The notes beneath the pieces are model-generated. The model ran no database searches, had not been told where the DNA came from, and saw nothing but the letters and a program-made list of their open reading frames with translations. Of a stretch of 64,000 nucleotides of DNA, positions 16,762 to 24,972 are shown piece by piece (position 1 is the first letter of the stretch; each line of letters opens with the position of its first letter). A program made the position numbers and the translations under genes. This DNA comes from Odoribacter sp. (GTDB taxonomy: Bacteria; Bacteroidota; Bacteroidia; Bacteroidales; Prolixibacteraceae). The stretch covers positions 1 through 64,000 of the forward strand of contig PNOH01000001.1 in assembly GCA_013824715.1 (NCBI GenBank), written 5' to 3'.

Positions 16762-16779
16762 AGTATCTTTTATGATACT
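16762..16779. promoter_or_regulatory. HipB operator 2
   Basis: AGTATCTTTTATGATACT is an 18-bp near-palindrome with the same half-sites, centred 61 bp from both operator 1 and operator 3. Confidence 0.72.
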
Positions 16780-16823
16780 ATCAGCAATTTTTTGTAGAAA
16801 AAATGTGGATTACACCGCCACCA

Positions 16824-16839
16824 GGATCATTTATGATAC
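16824..16839. promoter_or_regulatory. HipB operator 3
   Basis: GGATCATTTATGATAC carries one perfect and one variant half-site, centred at 16831.5. The remaining 300 bp up to 17150 contain no gene, only an orphan motif like that upstream of the LytTR regulator. Confidence 0.65.
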
Positions 16840-17150
16840 TTTACCGGGAAGTGCATCACGAAAAGTCAGCCCTCATTTTACGTTTAAACCCTCAATCAGG
16901 GCGTTTATCCTTCAAAATACAGCGTTTATACATTGACCAAAAAGCTTTTAAATTGATTTGGTAGGTTTGGAATTTTATCGCTATGCAGGCCTTATGTTCA
17001 GGGTAATTTGAAAGGAAGAGCAGTGTTGGATTCAACATTTAGACTTTTATCATTCCCCGGAACAATTGGCTAAGCGGGAAGATTAAATCCCAATTTTCGC
17101 CCCAACAGAGATTCCCGGCTTCTATTTTGTTTTCATCGGAAAAGGCTTTC

Positions 17151-17489
17151 TCAATTGGCGCTTCTGTTTTTGGGTTTATAGCTTTGGATAAATTCGCTTA
17201 CCATCCTATCCGCTTCTTCGTTAGGCTTTGTTTGTGATATCACTGTGAAATCAACCCCTTTCGGTTCTTTTATGTATCCTGAAGCTATTGCTGTCTCTAT
17301 CAAGCCCCTTGAAACTTCGTATTTCCGAAGAATTTCTATCGCTTTTGCTTCTATTTTAGCCCGTGTCTTAGGATTTTTAAGCTTGCGTTTCTGAATAAAT
17401 TCGCTAAACATTCTATCGGCATCCTTATCTGGTTTTATTTGTGGAATTACGGTGAAATCAACTCCTTCCGGTTCTTTAATGTATCCCAT
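17151..17489 (-). CDS. small protein with internal duplication, partner of a GNAT-like protein
   Basis: A 112-residue protein made of two copies of a ~35-residue module: GYIKEPEGVDFTVIPQ at the N-terminus and GYIKEPKGVDFTVISQ at ~72, each followed by a DADRM/EADRM-SEFIQ helix. The linker (KNPKTRAKIEAKAIEILRK) is charged and helical. I do not recognise a named family. The gene begins 4 bp after the GNAT-like gene, which suggests a toxin-antitoxin or accessory pair; that is inference. Confidence 0.6.
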   Translation of the reverse strand: MGYIKEPEGVDFTVIPQIKPDKDADRMFSEFIQKRKLKNPKTRAKIEAKAIEILRKYEVSRGLIETAIASGYIKEPKGVDFTVISQTKPNEEADRMVSEFIQSYKPKNRSAN

Positions 17490-17493
17490 GATA

Positions 17494-17997
17494 TTACTTA
17501 TTAAAATATTTTTCGATTAATAATAATGCTGGTTTTTCGTCAATAAACATTCTATTTCCTGCAAACAGTTCAGCCTTCAATGTTAACTTGTAATGCTCAA
17601 TTAATTTGGTTTTTGCTTCAAAAGCAACAATTCCGCCGTATCCTTTCTCAAAAGAAACCTGACAGGCAAAAGCGACTAAATTTCCGGCAACACCTTCATA
17701 GATTTTGCTTTTACCAAAGTTATGAGGGGTCGATTCTATCAAATTCATAAAGATATGATCCCCTTTGTCGCTGATGCTCACAAGTCCCTGAATTACTTCT
17801 GGTGAAAACCTGATTACCAATTTGTAAACCTTATTGCCAGTCTGAAATTCCCTTCCCCAATCGAATTTCCATTTTTTCTTCAGTGATTTTAGTTCCTCAA
17901 TTTTTAATTCAATTACATCGGTGGCAAAGCTATCGCGTGAAATACGGTTTTCGATTGAATTGGTTAGTTTGTCAATCTTTTGTGAAATCTTTGGCAT
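17494..17997 (-). CDS. GNAT-fold acetyltransferase-like protein
   Basis: A 167-residue protein. Its C-terminal two-thirds fit a GNAT fold: IYEGVAGNLVAFACQVSFEKGYGG resembles the acetyl-CoA loop and helix, followed by AFEAKTKLIEHY and a final RMFIDEKPALLLIEKYF. The N-terminal ~60 residues are helical and charged (IELKIEELKSLKKKWKF). GNAT proteins in small bicistronic operons are often toxins acting on aminoacyl-tRNA, but no substrate can be assigned. A TAAATTTG -7 box lies at 18022-18029. Confidence 0.6.
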   Translation of the reverse strand: MPKISQKIDKLTNSIENRISRDSFATDVIELKIEELKSLKKKWKFDWGREFQTGNKVYKLVIRFSPEVIQGLVSISDKGDHIFMNLIESTPHNFGKSKIYEGVAGNLVAFACQVSFEKGYGGIVAFEAKTKLIEHYKLTLKAELFAGNRMFIDEKPALLLIEKYFNK

Positions 17998-18021
17998 TTG
18001 ATTGATTGGCTTTTAATGAAA

Positions 18022-18029
18022 CAAATTTA
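18022..18029 (-). promoter_or_regulatory. -7 box of the GNAT operon
   Basis: TAAATTTG on the minus strand is an exact TAnnTTTG match, 24 nt upstream of the GNAT ATG. Confidence 0.5.
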
Positions 18030-18155
18030 ATCATTTTTTGAACGATTTCAGGTTTATAAACAATGCAAATTTATATTCCCTCAATGCCATATCTGTATTC
18101 GAAAATTCTGCAATCATAAAATTCAAATGTATTTTTTCAACAAACTTCAATGTGC

Positions 18156-18176
18156 AACTAAATTTAGTTACATTTG
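18156..18176 (+). promoter_or_regulatory. hicAB promoter and operator
   Basis: AACTAAATTTAGTT (18156-18169) is a perfect 14-bp palindrome whose last base overlaps TACATTTG (18169-18176), an exact TAnnTTTG -7 box. Transcription would start near 18183, just before the ATG at 18194. The palindrome is the probable binding site of the HicB ribbon-helix-helix repressor. Confidence 0.65.
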
Positions 18177-18193
18177 CAGCATAAAAGGATTAA

Positions 18194-18450
18194 ATGGGAA
18201 CAAAAGAAAAGCTGGTCGGAAGGTTAAAAAACAACCTAAAGATTTTACTTTTGATGAATTGATTCGCCTTTTTCAGGTACTTGGGTTTGAAATCAGCCAA
18301 AAAGGGAAAACATCTGGTTCGCGCGTTGAGTTTGTAAATCCTGAAAAAGGACTTTCGTTTGGAGCCCATAAACCCCACCCCGCCAGCGCAATAAAAGCTT
18401 GTGCGATGAAGCAAATTCTGGAATTTCTAACATTAAACAAACTTATATAA
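18194..18450 (+). pseudogene. hicA: HicA-family toxin gene with -1 frameshift
   Basis: The promoter-proximal ATG (18194) encodes MGTKEKLVGRLKN, a good HicA N-terminus. The body (PKDFTFDELIRL, KTSGSRVEFVNPEKG, AHKPHPASAIK with the catalytic His) lies in the -1 frame. The switch point coincides with A AAA AAC (18226-18232), phased as a canonical slippery heptamer. A -1 slip there gives an 85-residue HicA with no residue missing. The body frame extends upstream to ATG 18127, but that start precedes the promoter. Either a base was lost or the toxin is made by programmed frameshifting. HicA family members cleave mRNA. Confidence 0.75.
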
Positions 18451-18458
18451 CCCGCATT

Positions 18459-18803
18459 ATGGGAACATTAAAATATAAAGGTTATTCAGGAACAGTAGAG
18501 TATAGCGAAGAAGATAATTGTCTGTTCGGCAAGGTTATAGGCATGAACAAAAATAGTATTAGCTACGAAGGCAAAACGGTAGAAGAATTGAAATCAGATT
18601 TTGAGACAGGCATTGACTTATACCTCGAAAGTTGCAAAGAACGAAATGTAAAACCTCAAAAACCTTATAGTGGTACACTAAACATCAGGATTCCATCAGA
18701 GGTTCACAGTCAATTGGCGCTAAAAGCACAAATGACTGGAAGATCGATAAACGCGATTATTAAAGACCTGTTGACAAATCAGCAAAACTTATCAAAAGTG
18801 TAA
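18459..18803 (+). CDS. hicB: HicB-family antitoxin
   Basis: A 114-residue antitoxin with the HicB partial RNase H-like fold (KYKGYSGTVEYSEEDNCLFG, YEGKTVEELKSDFETGID) and a C-terminal ribbon-helix-helix (SGTLNIRIPSEVHSQLALKA, RSINAIIKDLL) for DNA binding. The start was taken at ATG 18459, 8 bp after the hicA stop. In-frame upstream sequence overlaps hicA. It neutralises HicA and should autorepress through the palindrome at 18156. Confidence 0.87.
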   Translation: MGTLKYKGYSGTVEYSEEDNCLFGKVIGMNKNSISYEGKTVEELKSDFETGIDLYLESCKERNVKPQKPYSGTLNIRIPSEVHSQLALKAQMTGRSINAIIKDLLTNQQNLSKV

Positions 18804-18913
18804 TCTACAAAAGCAGGTTCATATTTCCCCAGCGCCAAATCTGCGAAGGAAAATCAGGATAGGCAAAGGTAAAGACCCAGTATTTGGAAAGTTTTAGTTC
18901 ATTTTTAAGAATT

Positions 18914-21688
18914 TTACTCAATCCGGTAATTCACTAAACTATTCCCTTCGCTTCCTATTATCAGGTTGTACCAGGTTGATGAATCGTTAAATTTCCACAG
19001 GATGAAACCGGTATTTCCTTCAAGCGGAAATCCTTTTGTTATTGAACCATTCTTATCCAGTAAATAAACCTTGTTTTCACCTCCGACCACGATTCCGATT
19101 TTTTGGTTTTCAGGTCCAAAAGAAGAAACAAAGGGAGTTTCGGTAATATTACCATCAAAGGAGCGTTCAAACATTTTTATGCCGTCAACTGCAAAAACTG
19201 AAAGCTTTTTCCCATCAGCAAAAATATATTCAGGCGAACCGTTTCCGTCCAGATCTTCAGCAGCAAAATGATGGCTGGTGCCAAATTTCCCAACGTCCTT
19301 AATCTCCGCTTGTCCGGTAAAATCCTGAATATGAATTCTCCCTGAAAGGTCAGTAGTAATCAAACGTGGATTACCATCATTAAAAAAATACATCTCGTTT
19401 CCGGAAAGATCGAATGGCGTGGCATGAATATCCCGGCCCTTGCCTTGCCTGTCAAGAAAAAAGGTGTTTTGTTGGTCGCTAAAAACGAGGAAATCTTTGT
19501 CGCCAACTTCAATACGAATACCCGGTTTGGTGATAAGACTTTCGGAACCCGCAAAATTCCAGTTTTGAACGAGTTTGCCCCAACGGTCGAAGGCATAAAT
19601 CTTTTTGTCTTCGCCTGCGACAAAAAAGCGAAACTCCTTGTTTTTTCCATAGTCAACAACCGATACACCATTTGAGGCCATTGATTTGAGCGTAAGCGGG
19701 AATTTTCCAACTTTGTTTCCCATTCGGTCAACCACATAAAGTTGAGTCTTCGTATTGAAAACATATTGGAATTTGTTGTTCTGATAAAGGTCTATCTGGT
19801 GAATTTCAGAAACGATTTCTCCCGGAATATGGATGGTCCATAAAACAAGGCCTTCTTTATTGATGAGTGATAGGTTATTTCGTTTATCGCAAACAATGAC
19901 TTCACGATTGGGCAAGTCTTTATGGTTTAGAACTAGCCTAGGTGTTTTAGCCAGTCGTTCATCGAGTTTTAATTGCCAGACTGCCTGCGGTTCTTCTTTC
20001 TGATTCGGATCATATTTCAGGATAATCTGATTTTTAATCATGTTGTCAGAAACCGAAAACTGCCAGGAAAATGTGCTGAACTTACGGATGATATCTTCGT
20101 TTTCAGAAAGCGTTGTGCCGATTTCCGGCTTCAGAAAATCGTTCTTCAACCTAAAAACTTTGGGGACTTTGGCATACAGGTAAAAGTTTGGATTGGATGT
20201 CCTGTCGCGGGTATATTCCTTGTAAATGGAATCGTTTGCCATTGTCCTTTCTGATGCAAGGCTTTGCAGATAATTCTTAAGCCCGGGTAAATTATCGCCC
20301 CAAATCAGGTACTTGTCAAACACCGCAAAATATTCACCCAGGATTCCGGAAAAAGCCCGGCCAAAAAGCGATTCAGCCATGTTTTTGAAGGGCATCTGAT
20401 AGATTTCGAATGATTTTTTACCGGCAATTTTATATTCTGTAAAGGTTTTATTGTCAGTTATTTTATTCGATTTGCCATACTCTGCCACAGCCTTTTTTAG
20501 TTTTTCCCTGGCAACCGATTGATTTAAAAGTTCTGCTACAAAAAAACGGTTTTGGGTTGGATTCGATTTGTTGATGTTAGTGTAAACACCGGCAACCTGG
20601 GTCCCGCCAATTTCTTTGATTAATTTAACCGGATCGGTATTTGTTTTCTTTTTGAACTCAATCAGGTTCATTTCTCGGGGATAATATTGGTCGTTAGCCT
20701 TCAGATACGACTCATACCGGTCGATAAAACTGACTGTGTTTTTCAGGTTAAAAGCGACAAAAAAAGCGGCATTAGCCGGAATTGCTTTCTCAATGGTCAT
20801 TTTCTGAGCTTCCTGTCCGGAGAAGATGTTAAGAAAATTGTCGCTGGAATCTTTGGTAAAGCTATACCCGTTCAATTGTATCTGGGCAGAATTGGTTAAA
20901 TCAAGGTTGGTCCAGCTTGAATAACTGGCAAACTGATTGATTACTTTTTTTATTTCAGGGGTAACAATCCTCGCCAAAACCTGATGAATGGTGGCATGAT
21001 TAATAAAAATATTGGCCAGTGCAGTTTCTTCAATCGTTTTATATACTTCGGTAAATTCATAGTTGCTCAACAGATTTTGAGAATTGGAATGACGGATTGC
21101 CTCCTCAACCAAAATAAAATCTTCGCTGATCATGAAAATGTCGTTGGTGCAGGCAAAGTAGAAACTGTGTTTGTCTGACTTTGCTCCAATTATAGGTGTT
21201 GTATCGTAGTTTCTGCTGGTAATGGCGTATTGCGGTCCGAGTTCGAGCGATACGGTCTGAGCGGCCGAATTTGCTTCGCCTTGATCGTTCATCTGAACCA
21301 GGAAGAGGTTGGAAAGCTGGTTTTTTCCCGTTGGATTAACCGAAATAATGACCGATTTTCCTTTTAAAAGATTGCTTATCCCGCTATGTGATCCGACAAA
21401 TTCCCTGAAGCTGTTTATGTTCGAAAAAAGATCTTCGAACTCGTTGATGCCTCTTAACTCGGCAAATGCCGGTGTGCCACCTTTAAGTAAGTTGAAAAGG
21501 CCATCCTGATTTTTCACTTCAATCACCAATGGGCTTTTTTGTGGAACTGCCTTGAATGCGGGGTTTTGTTTGGTCGAGAAAGTCTGGATGACCGGTTTTT
21601 CCTTTTGAAAAGGAAAATATTTTATAACTAAAAAGGTCGAAGCAGCAACCAGGACAACTATTCCTGAAATGACAATAACTTTTCGCAT
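18914..21688 (-). CDS. large membrane-anchored protein, DUF3352-like with C-terminal β-propeller
   Basis: From ATG 21688 the protein has 924 residues; a TTG seven codons upstream is less likely. Residues ~4-22 form a membrane span (VIVISGIVVLVAASTFLVI) and the rest is predicted periplasmic. The N-terminal ~580 residues resemble Bacteroidota DUF3352-type proteins (KSPLVIEVKNQDGLFNLL, GKSVIISVNPTGKNQLSNLF). The C-terminal ~330 residues are a PQQ/VCBS-like propeller with repeated units such as LYVVDRMGNKVGKFPL and IYAFDRWGKLVQNWNF. Function unknown. It is a single-gene transcription unit between accessory genes. Confidence 0.72.
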   Translation of the reverse strand: MRKVIVISGIVVLVAASTFLVIKYFPFQKEKPVIQTFSTKQNPAFKAVPQKSPLVIEVKNQDGLFNLLKGGTPAFAELRGINEFEDLFSNINSFREFVGSHSGISNLLKGKSVIISVNPTGKNQLSNLFLVQMNDQGEANSAAQTVSLELGPQYAITSRNYDTTPIIGAKSDKHSFYFACTNDIFMISEDFILVEEAIRHSNSQNLLSNYEFTEVYKTIEETALANIFINHATIHQVLARIVTPEIKKVINQFASYSSWTNLDLTNSAQIQLNGYSFTKDSSDNFLNIFSGQEAQKMTIEKAIPANAAFFVAFNLKNTVSFIDRYESYLKANDQYYPREMNLIEFKKKTNTDPVKLIKEIGGTQVAGVYTNINKSNPTQNRFFVAELLNQSVAREKLKKAVAEYGKSNKITDNKTFTEYKIAGKKSFEIYQMPFKNMAESLFGRAFSGILGEYFAVFDKYLIWGDNLPGLKNYLQSLASERTMANDSIYKEYTRDRTSNPNFYLYAKVPKVFRLKNDFLKPEIGTTLSENEDIIRKFSTFSWQFSVSDNMIKNQIILKYDPNQKEEPQAVWQLKLDERLAKTPRLVLNHKDLPNREVIVCDKRNNLSLINKEGLVLWTIHIPGEIVSEIHQIDLYQNNKFQYVFNTKTQLYVVDRMGNKVGKFPLTLKSMASNGVSVVDYGKNKEFRFFVAGEDKKIYAFDRWGKLVQNWNFAGSESLITKPGIRIEVGDKDFLVFSDQQNTFFLDRQGKGRDIHATPFDLSGNEMYFFNDGNPRLITTDLSGRIHIQDFTGQAEIKDVGKFGTSHHFAAEDLDGNGSPEYIFADGKKLSVFAVDGIKMFERSFDGNITETPFVSSFGPENQKIGIVVGGENKVYLLDKNGSITKGFPLEGNTGFILWKFNDSSTWYNLIIGSEGNSLVNYRIE

Positions 21689-21966
21689 ATGGGGAAATAT
21701 TTGTCTCAAAAATACAAAGTTTGTTCGTCTCTTTGCTTAATTCTGCGGTCAAAAGAGAACTTAATAGATTATGCGTTTTATAAGTTTTGTTGACTTGTTA
21801 AGGCATCTTTAATAATCGCAATGATTGATTGTCCGGTCATTTGTGTTTTTAGTGCCAATTGACAGTATGCCTAAAGTGAAATTATCTGCTAAAATTAATA
21901 CGATTATTTATTACATTTGACAAAAATACAGACTACCATGTTGACATTAAACACTATATCAATGAT

Positions 21967-22284
21967 ATGATCGAAACAACAAAAATAAACGATATCGTTA
22001 GCCGGATTGCAATCCGATTCAAACCTGATAAAATCATCCTGTTTGGTTCTTATGCAGCAGGTACACCCAATAATGACAGTGATTTGGATTTACTGATCAT
22101 TCAGGATACCGATTTGCCGCGACACCGGAGAAGTTTTGATATTCAAAAGTTATTGATCGGTTCGATGATTCCGATGGATATTCTTGTTTATACCAACAAA
22201 GAATTTGAACAGGAACAAAATGAACAGTATTCCTTTTTAAACTCGGCTATTAAAACATCAAAAATTCTTTATGAACGCGGATAA
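21967..22284 (+). CDS. mntA: MntA-type minimal nucleotidyltransferase
   Basis: A 105-residue protein with the polymerase-β signature IILFGSYAAG followed by DSDLDLL (residues ~23-42). In MNT-HEPN systems this antitoxin AMPylates or tRNA-modifies the HEPN ribonuclease partner to silence it. It overlaps the HEPN-like frame that follows by 14 bp. That partner is truncated here, so the antitoxin may be a remnant. Confidence 0.85.
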   Translation: MIETTKINDIVSRIAIRFKPDKIILFGSYAAGTPNNDSDLDLLIIQDTDLPRHRRSFDIQKLLIGSMIPMDILVYTNKEFEQEQNEQYSFLNSAIKTSKILYERG

Positions 22285-22466
22285 TGAGCTAATCAGAGAG
22301 TGGATTGATAAAGCCGACCATGATCTGGGGTCTGCTAAATTAATATTCCTTCATATTCCTGAATACTTTGATACCATTGCATTTCATTGTCAGCAAGCAA
22401 CGGAGAAATACTATTACACAAGAATTCAGGGATTTGGCAATTAAGATCATTGGAATAAAAGAATAA
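22271..22466 (+). pseudogene. truncated HEPN toxin (HepT-like)
   Basis: ATG 22271 opens a frame starting MNADNELIREWIDKADHDLG and reaching FHCQQATEKY, the first two helices of a HEPN protein. It stops at 22444 after 57 residues. Another frame from ~22417 (TQEFRDLAIKIIGIKE, stop 22466) looks like the end of a HEPN protein. About 60 codons containing the RNase motif (R-x4-6-H) are missing, so an internal deletion is likely. The gene is probably inactive. Confidence 0.75.
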
Positions 22467-22491
22467 AAGTAGCTCCACACCAGTGAAACAC

Positions 22492-22531
22492 TTCCAATCT
22501 TTCGTTTGCAAGGCAACAGGATTACAAATCA
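22492..22531. repeat. 40-bp direct repeat, copy A
   Basis: CAATCTTTCGTTTGCAAGGC followed by AACAGGATTACAAATCA, matching 23464-23503 at 39 of 40 positions. It lies right after the HEPN remnant. The two copies flank the DUF2442/DUF4160 pair. Confidence 0.85.
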
Positions 22532-22582
22532 ACTCCAGCCTTCAAAACTGTTAAAGCATATCCAGAGGAGTTTGGGGTTGTT

Positions 22583-22876
22583 TTATCCTGGTATGATAGA
22601 ACCATTAAGCAGGTTTTTAACACCAATAATTTCGTCAATATCTTCCCAAAACACAAAATGTCCACGAATGACAAATTTTTCACGGGTAGTTTTTGACGCC
22701 TTTTCGAGTTTTGGCACCCAAACTATTGGTATTGTTATGGTACGGTAATCTGAAAGAATAAATGAAATTGCTTCCTTATCAAAACTAACATTCTTAATAG
22801 TGGGCATTTCAATAAACCGGGTACCTAATCTACTTATTTTTATATTCTTTCGTATGGGTGTTTTTACAGTGTTCAT
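22583..22876 (-). CDS. DUF2442 family protein
   Basis: A 97-residue protein with the DUF2442 pattern (SFILSDYRTITIPIVWVPKL, VIRGHFVFWEDIDEIIGVKNLL). It overlaps the DUF4160 gene by about 47 bp. An internal ATG at 22807 (MPTIKNVSF) would remove the overlap. DUF2442 and DUF4160 genes commonly pair in suspected toxin-antitoxin operons, with DUF2442 possibly the DNA-binding partner. No activity can be assigned. Confidence 0.72.
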   Translation of the reverse strand: MNTVKTPIRKNIKISRLGTRFIEMPTIKNVSFDKEAISFILSDYRTITIPIVWVPKLEKASKTTREKFVIRGHFVFWEDIDEIIGVKNLLNGSIIPG

Positions 22877-23102
22877 ACCATGTTTTTTGAATCAGTTTAA
22901 AATTTTCAAACACAATTTTACGGAGCTTTAAAAGCTCAGCTTTTGAAAAACCGCCATTGTCAGCCAAAACTACTATGCCGTCTTCTCTCAGCCAGTATTT
23001 ACATTCTTTGCGTCCGTCAACAACATGAATATGAATAGGCTCATAACAGTCATAGCTCGTAAAGAAAAATATAATTGAACCTATTTTCAGAACGGTGGGC
23101 AT
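22830..23102 (-). CDS. DUF4160 family protein
   Basis: A 90-residue protein with YEPIHIHVVDGRKECKYWL (His and metal-site-like residues) and a C-terminal helix (ELLKLRKIVFENFKLIQKTW), matching DUF4160. It is encoded first in a two-gene operon with DUF2442. The pair resembles a compact toxin-antitoxin cassette and is bracketed by direct repeats. Confidence 0.75.
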   Translation of the reverse strand: MPTVLKIGSIIFFFTSYDCYEPIHIHVVDGRKECKYWLREDGIVVLADNGGFSKAELLKLRKIVFENFKLIQKTWYEHCKNTHTKEYKNK

Positions 23103-23463
23103 AGCGGCTTATTTCTAACAAAACTACAAAAACTAAAGAGAACAAATCTATTACGAAAGATATATTTCGATTGGATTGTAAAACCCTAAATTTTAACGCA
23201 TATCTTGATAAACCAGATTTAGAAACTGTCGCCCGAAACTGTGTTCAGGATTGAGTTTGTCAACCTGTCGATTATAAAAACCTGTTCTATATTTTTTGAA
23301 CTTCCCATTTTTCAAAGGTAAATAATTTTAGCCTTTTGCCAATCATTTTCGTTAAGTCTCCATTCCATTTTTGCACTTCATACGCTGACTTCCAACACCG
23401 TTATATCTCCAAAATTGTGAATATATCGGCATTATCTTTATACACCAAATACCCGCAAAACAA

Positions 23464-23503
23464 TTCCAATCCTTCGTTTGCAAGGCAACAGGATTACAAA
23501 TCA
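23464..23503. repeat. 40-bp direct repeat, copy B
   Basis: CAATCCTTCGTTTGCAAGGC followed by AACAGGATTACAAATCA, one mismatch from copy A at 22492, same orientation, 972 bp apart. A small hairpin (GCAACT/AGTTGC) follows near 23527. The 479-bp gap 23103-23581 shows no gene. Confidence 0.85.
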
Positions 23504-23581
23504 GCACTAGCTTTTGTGTGTAAATGCAACTATTGTAAGTTGCAAATAATACTTGTCTGACAATAAATCTCTTTTATTAAT

Positions 23582-24838
23582 TTACTGTTGTTTCACCTCA
23601 GAAGCACCTACAATTTTATATAGTTTGTCCGATTTTCGGATCTTTGTTTCAACCGGAATGGAAATATATGAACCTTTCGGAGCCTCCTCAACCGATTGTT
23701 TATCAAGCTGAATTTCAGAAACTACGGTTTTGACCAAACCGGTTGTTGGACCAGTGATGTAAATTTCGTCACCCACTTTCAGTGGTCCGGTTTCGAGTTT
23801 AAATTCGGCAACTTTCAGGTTCGAAAAGTAGTTTATTCCTTTGCCGACATACACCTTACGGTGCGTTGCCAGCGAACCGTAATTTTTGCTCCATTCGCCC
23901 AGTCGCTGTCCAAGGTAATATCCGTCCCAAAATCCACGGTTAAAAACAGATGCCAACCTGAGATCCCAATCCGATATTTTTTCATCCGTGAAACTATTCT
24001 CAAAATAGGCATCAACCGCTTCGCGGTAACATTCGACCACCGTATAAACGTATTCGGGAGAACGCGCCCTGCCCTCAATCTTCAGGACAGAAACACCGGC
24101 ATCGAGTAATTTATTCAGAAAATGAATGGTTTTCAAATCTTTGGGCGACATGATGTATTCGTTTTCCACTTCCAGTTCTGCCCCGGTTTCCTTATCGGTA
24201 ACAATATAGGCGCGGCGGCACGATTGCATGCAGCTTCCTCGGTTGGCCGACGAATTCATTTCGTGCAGGCTAAGGTAACATTTGCCCGAAACAGCCATGC
24301 ACAGCGCACCATGCACAAACATTTCGAGCCGGACAAGTTCTCCGGAAGGACCGCAAATATTTTGTTCCCTGATTTGTCTTGAGATTTCCCAGACGCGACC
24401 AATGTTCATTTCGCGGGCAAGTACCACCACATCGGCAAATTGCGCATAAAACCGGACAGCCTCGATGTTGGTAATATTTACCTGAGTTGAAATATGCACC
24501 TCAACCCCAACTTGCCGGGCATACATGATCGCTGAAATATCGGAAGCAATTATCGCTGAGATTCCGGCAACCTTGGCAGCATCAATAATCTGGTGAAGTT
24601 GTTCCAATTCGGTATCGAAGACTACCACGTTTACAGTCAAATACGTCCTTACTCCTTTTGAATGAGCGATTCCGGTAATCTTATTTAAATCTTCGATTGT
24701 AAAATTATTCGACGAGCGGGCACGCATATTGAGTTGCTCAACACCAAAATACACCGATCCGGCCCCTGCCTGAATGGCTGCCATCAGCGATTCGTACGAA
24801 CCAACCGGAGCCATTATTTCAACCTCTTCTTTTTTCAT
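23582..24838 (-). CDS. trhP: peptidase U32 family protein (tRNA hydroxylation TrhP-like)
   Basis: A 418-residue U32 protein: MAPVGSYESLMAAIQAGAGS at the start, a TIM-barrel body, and the family cysteines in GALCMAVSGKCYLS and NRGSCMQSCRRAY (residues ~185-220), which hold an Fe-S cluster in characterised members. Length and the C-terminal β-barrel (KVGDEIYITGPTTG) resemble YegQ/TrhP, which works with prephenate-derived chemistry in hydroxylation of tRNA uridine 34. Despite the family name, protease activity is doubtful. The symbol is tentative because related paralogues share these motifs. Confidence 0.78.
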   Translation of the reverse strand: MKKEEVEIMAPVGSYESLMAAIQAGAGSVYFGVEQLNMRARSSNNFTIEDLNKITGIAHSKGVRTYLTVNVVVFDTELEQLHQIIDAAKVAGISAIIASDISAIMYARQVGVEVHISTQVNITNIEAVRFYAQFADVVVLAREMNIGRVWEISRQIREQNICGPSGELVRLEMFVHGALCMAVSGKCYLSLHEMNSSANRGSCMQSCRRAYIVTDKETGAELEVENEYIMSPKDLKTIHFLNKLLDAGVSVLKIEGRARSPEYVYTVVECYREAVDAYFENSFTDEKISDWDLRLASVFNRGFWDGYYLGQRLGEWSKNYGSLATHRKVYVGKGINYFSNLKVAEFKLETGPLKVGDEIYITGPTTGLVKTVVSEIQLDKQSVEEAPKGSYISIPVETKIRKSDKLYKIVGASEVKQQ

Positions 24839-24972
24839 TTAATCCTGAATTGCTGAGCTGCAAATTTAATTTTTATTTCGGCTTGAAACAGATAGTATTT
24901 TTTCACAAATGCTGCACGTGTGAACAACATTGCTACTTTTGAAACTGATTATACATTGTCAGCATATCCTGT

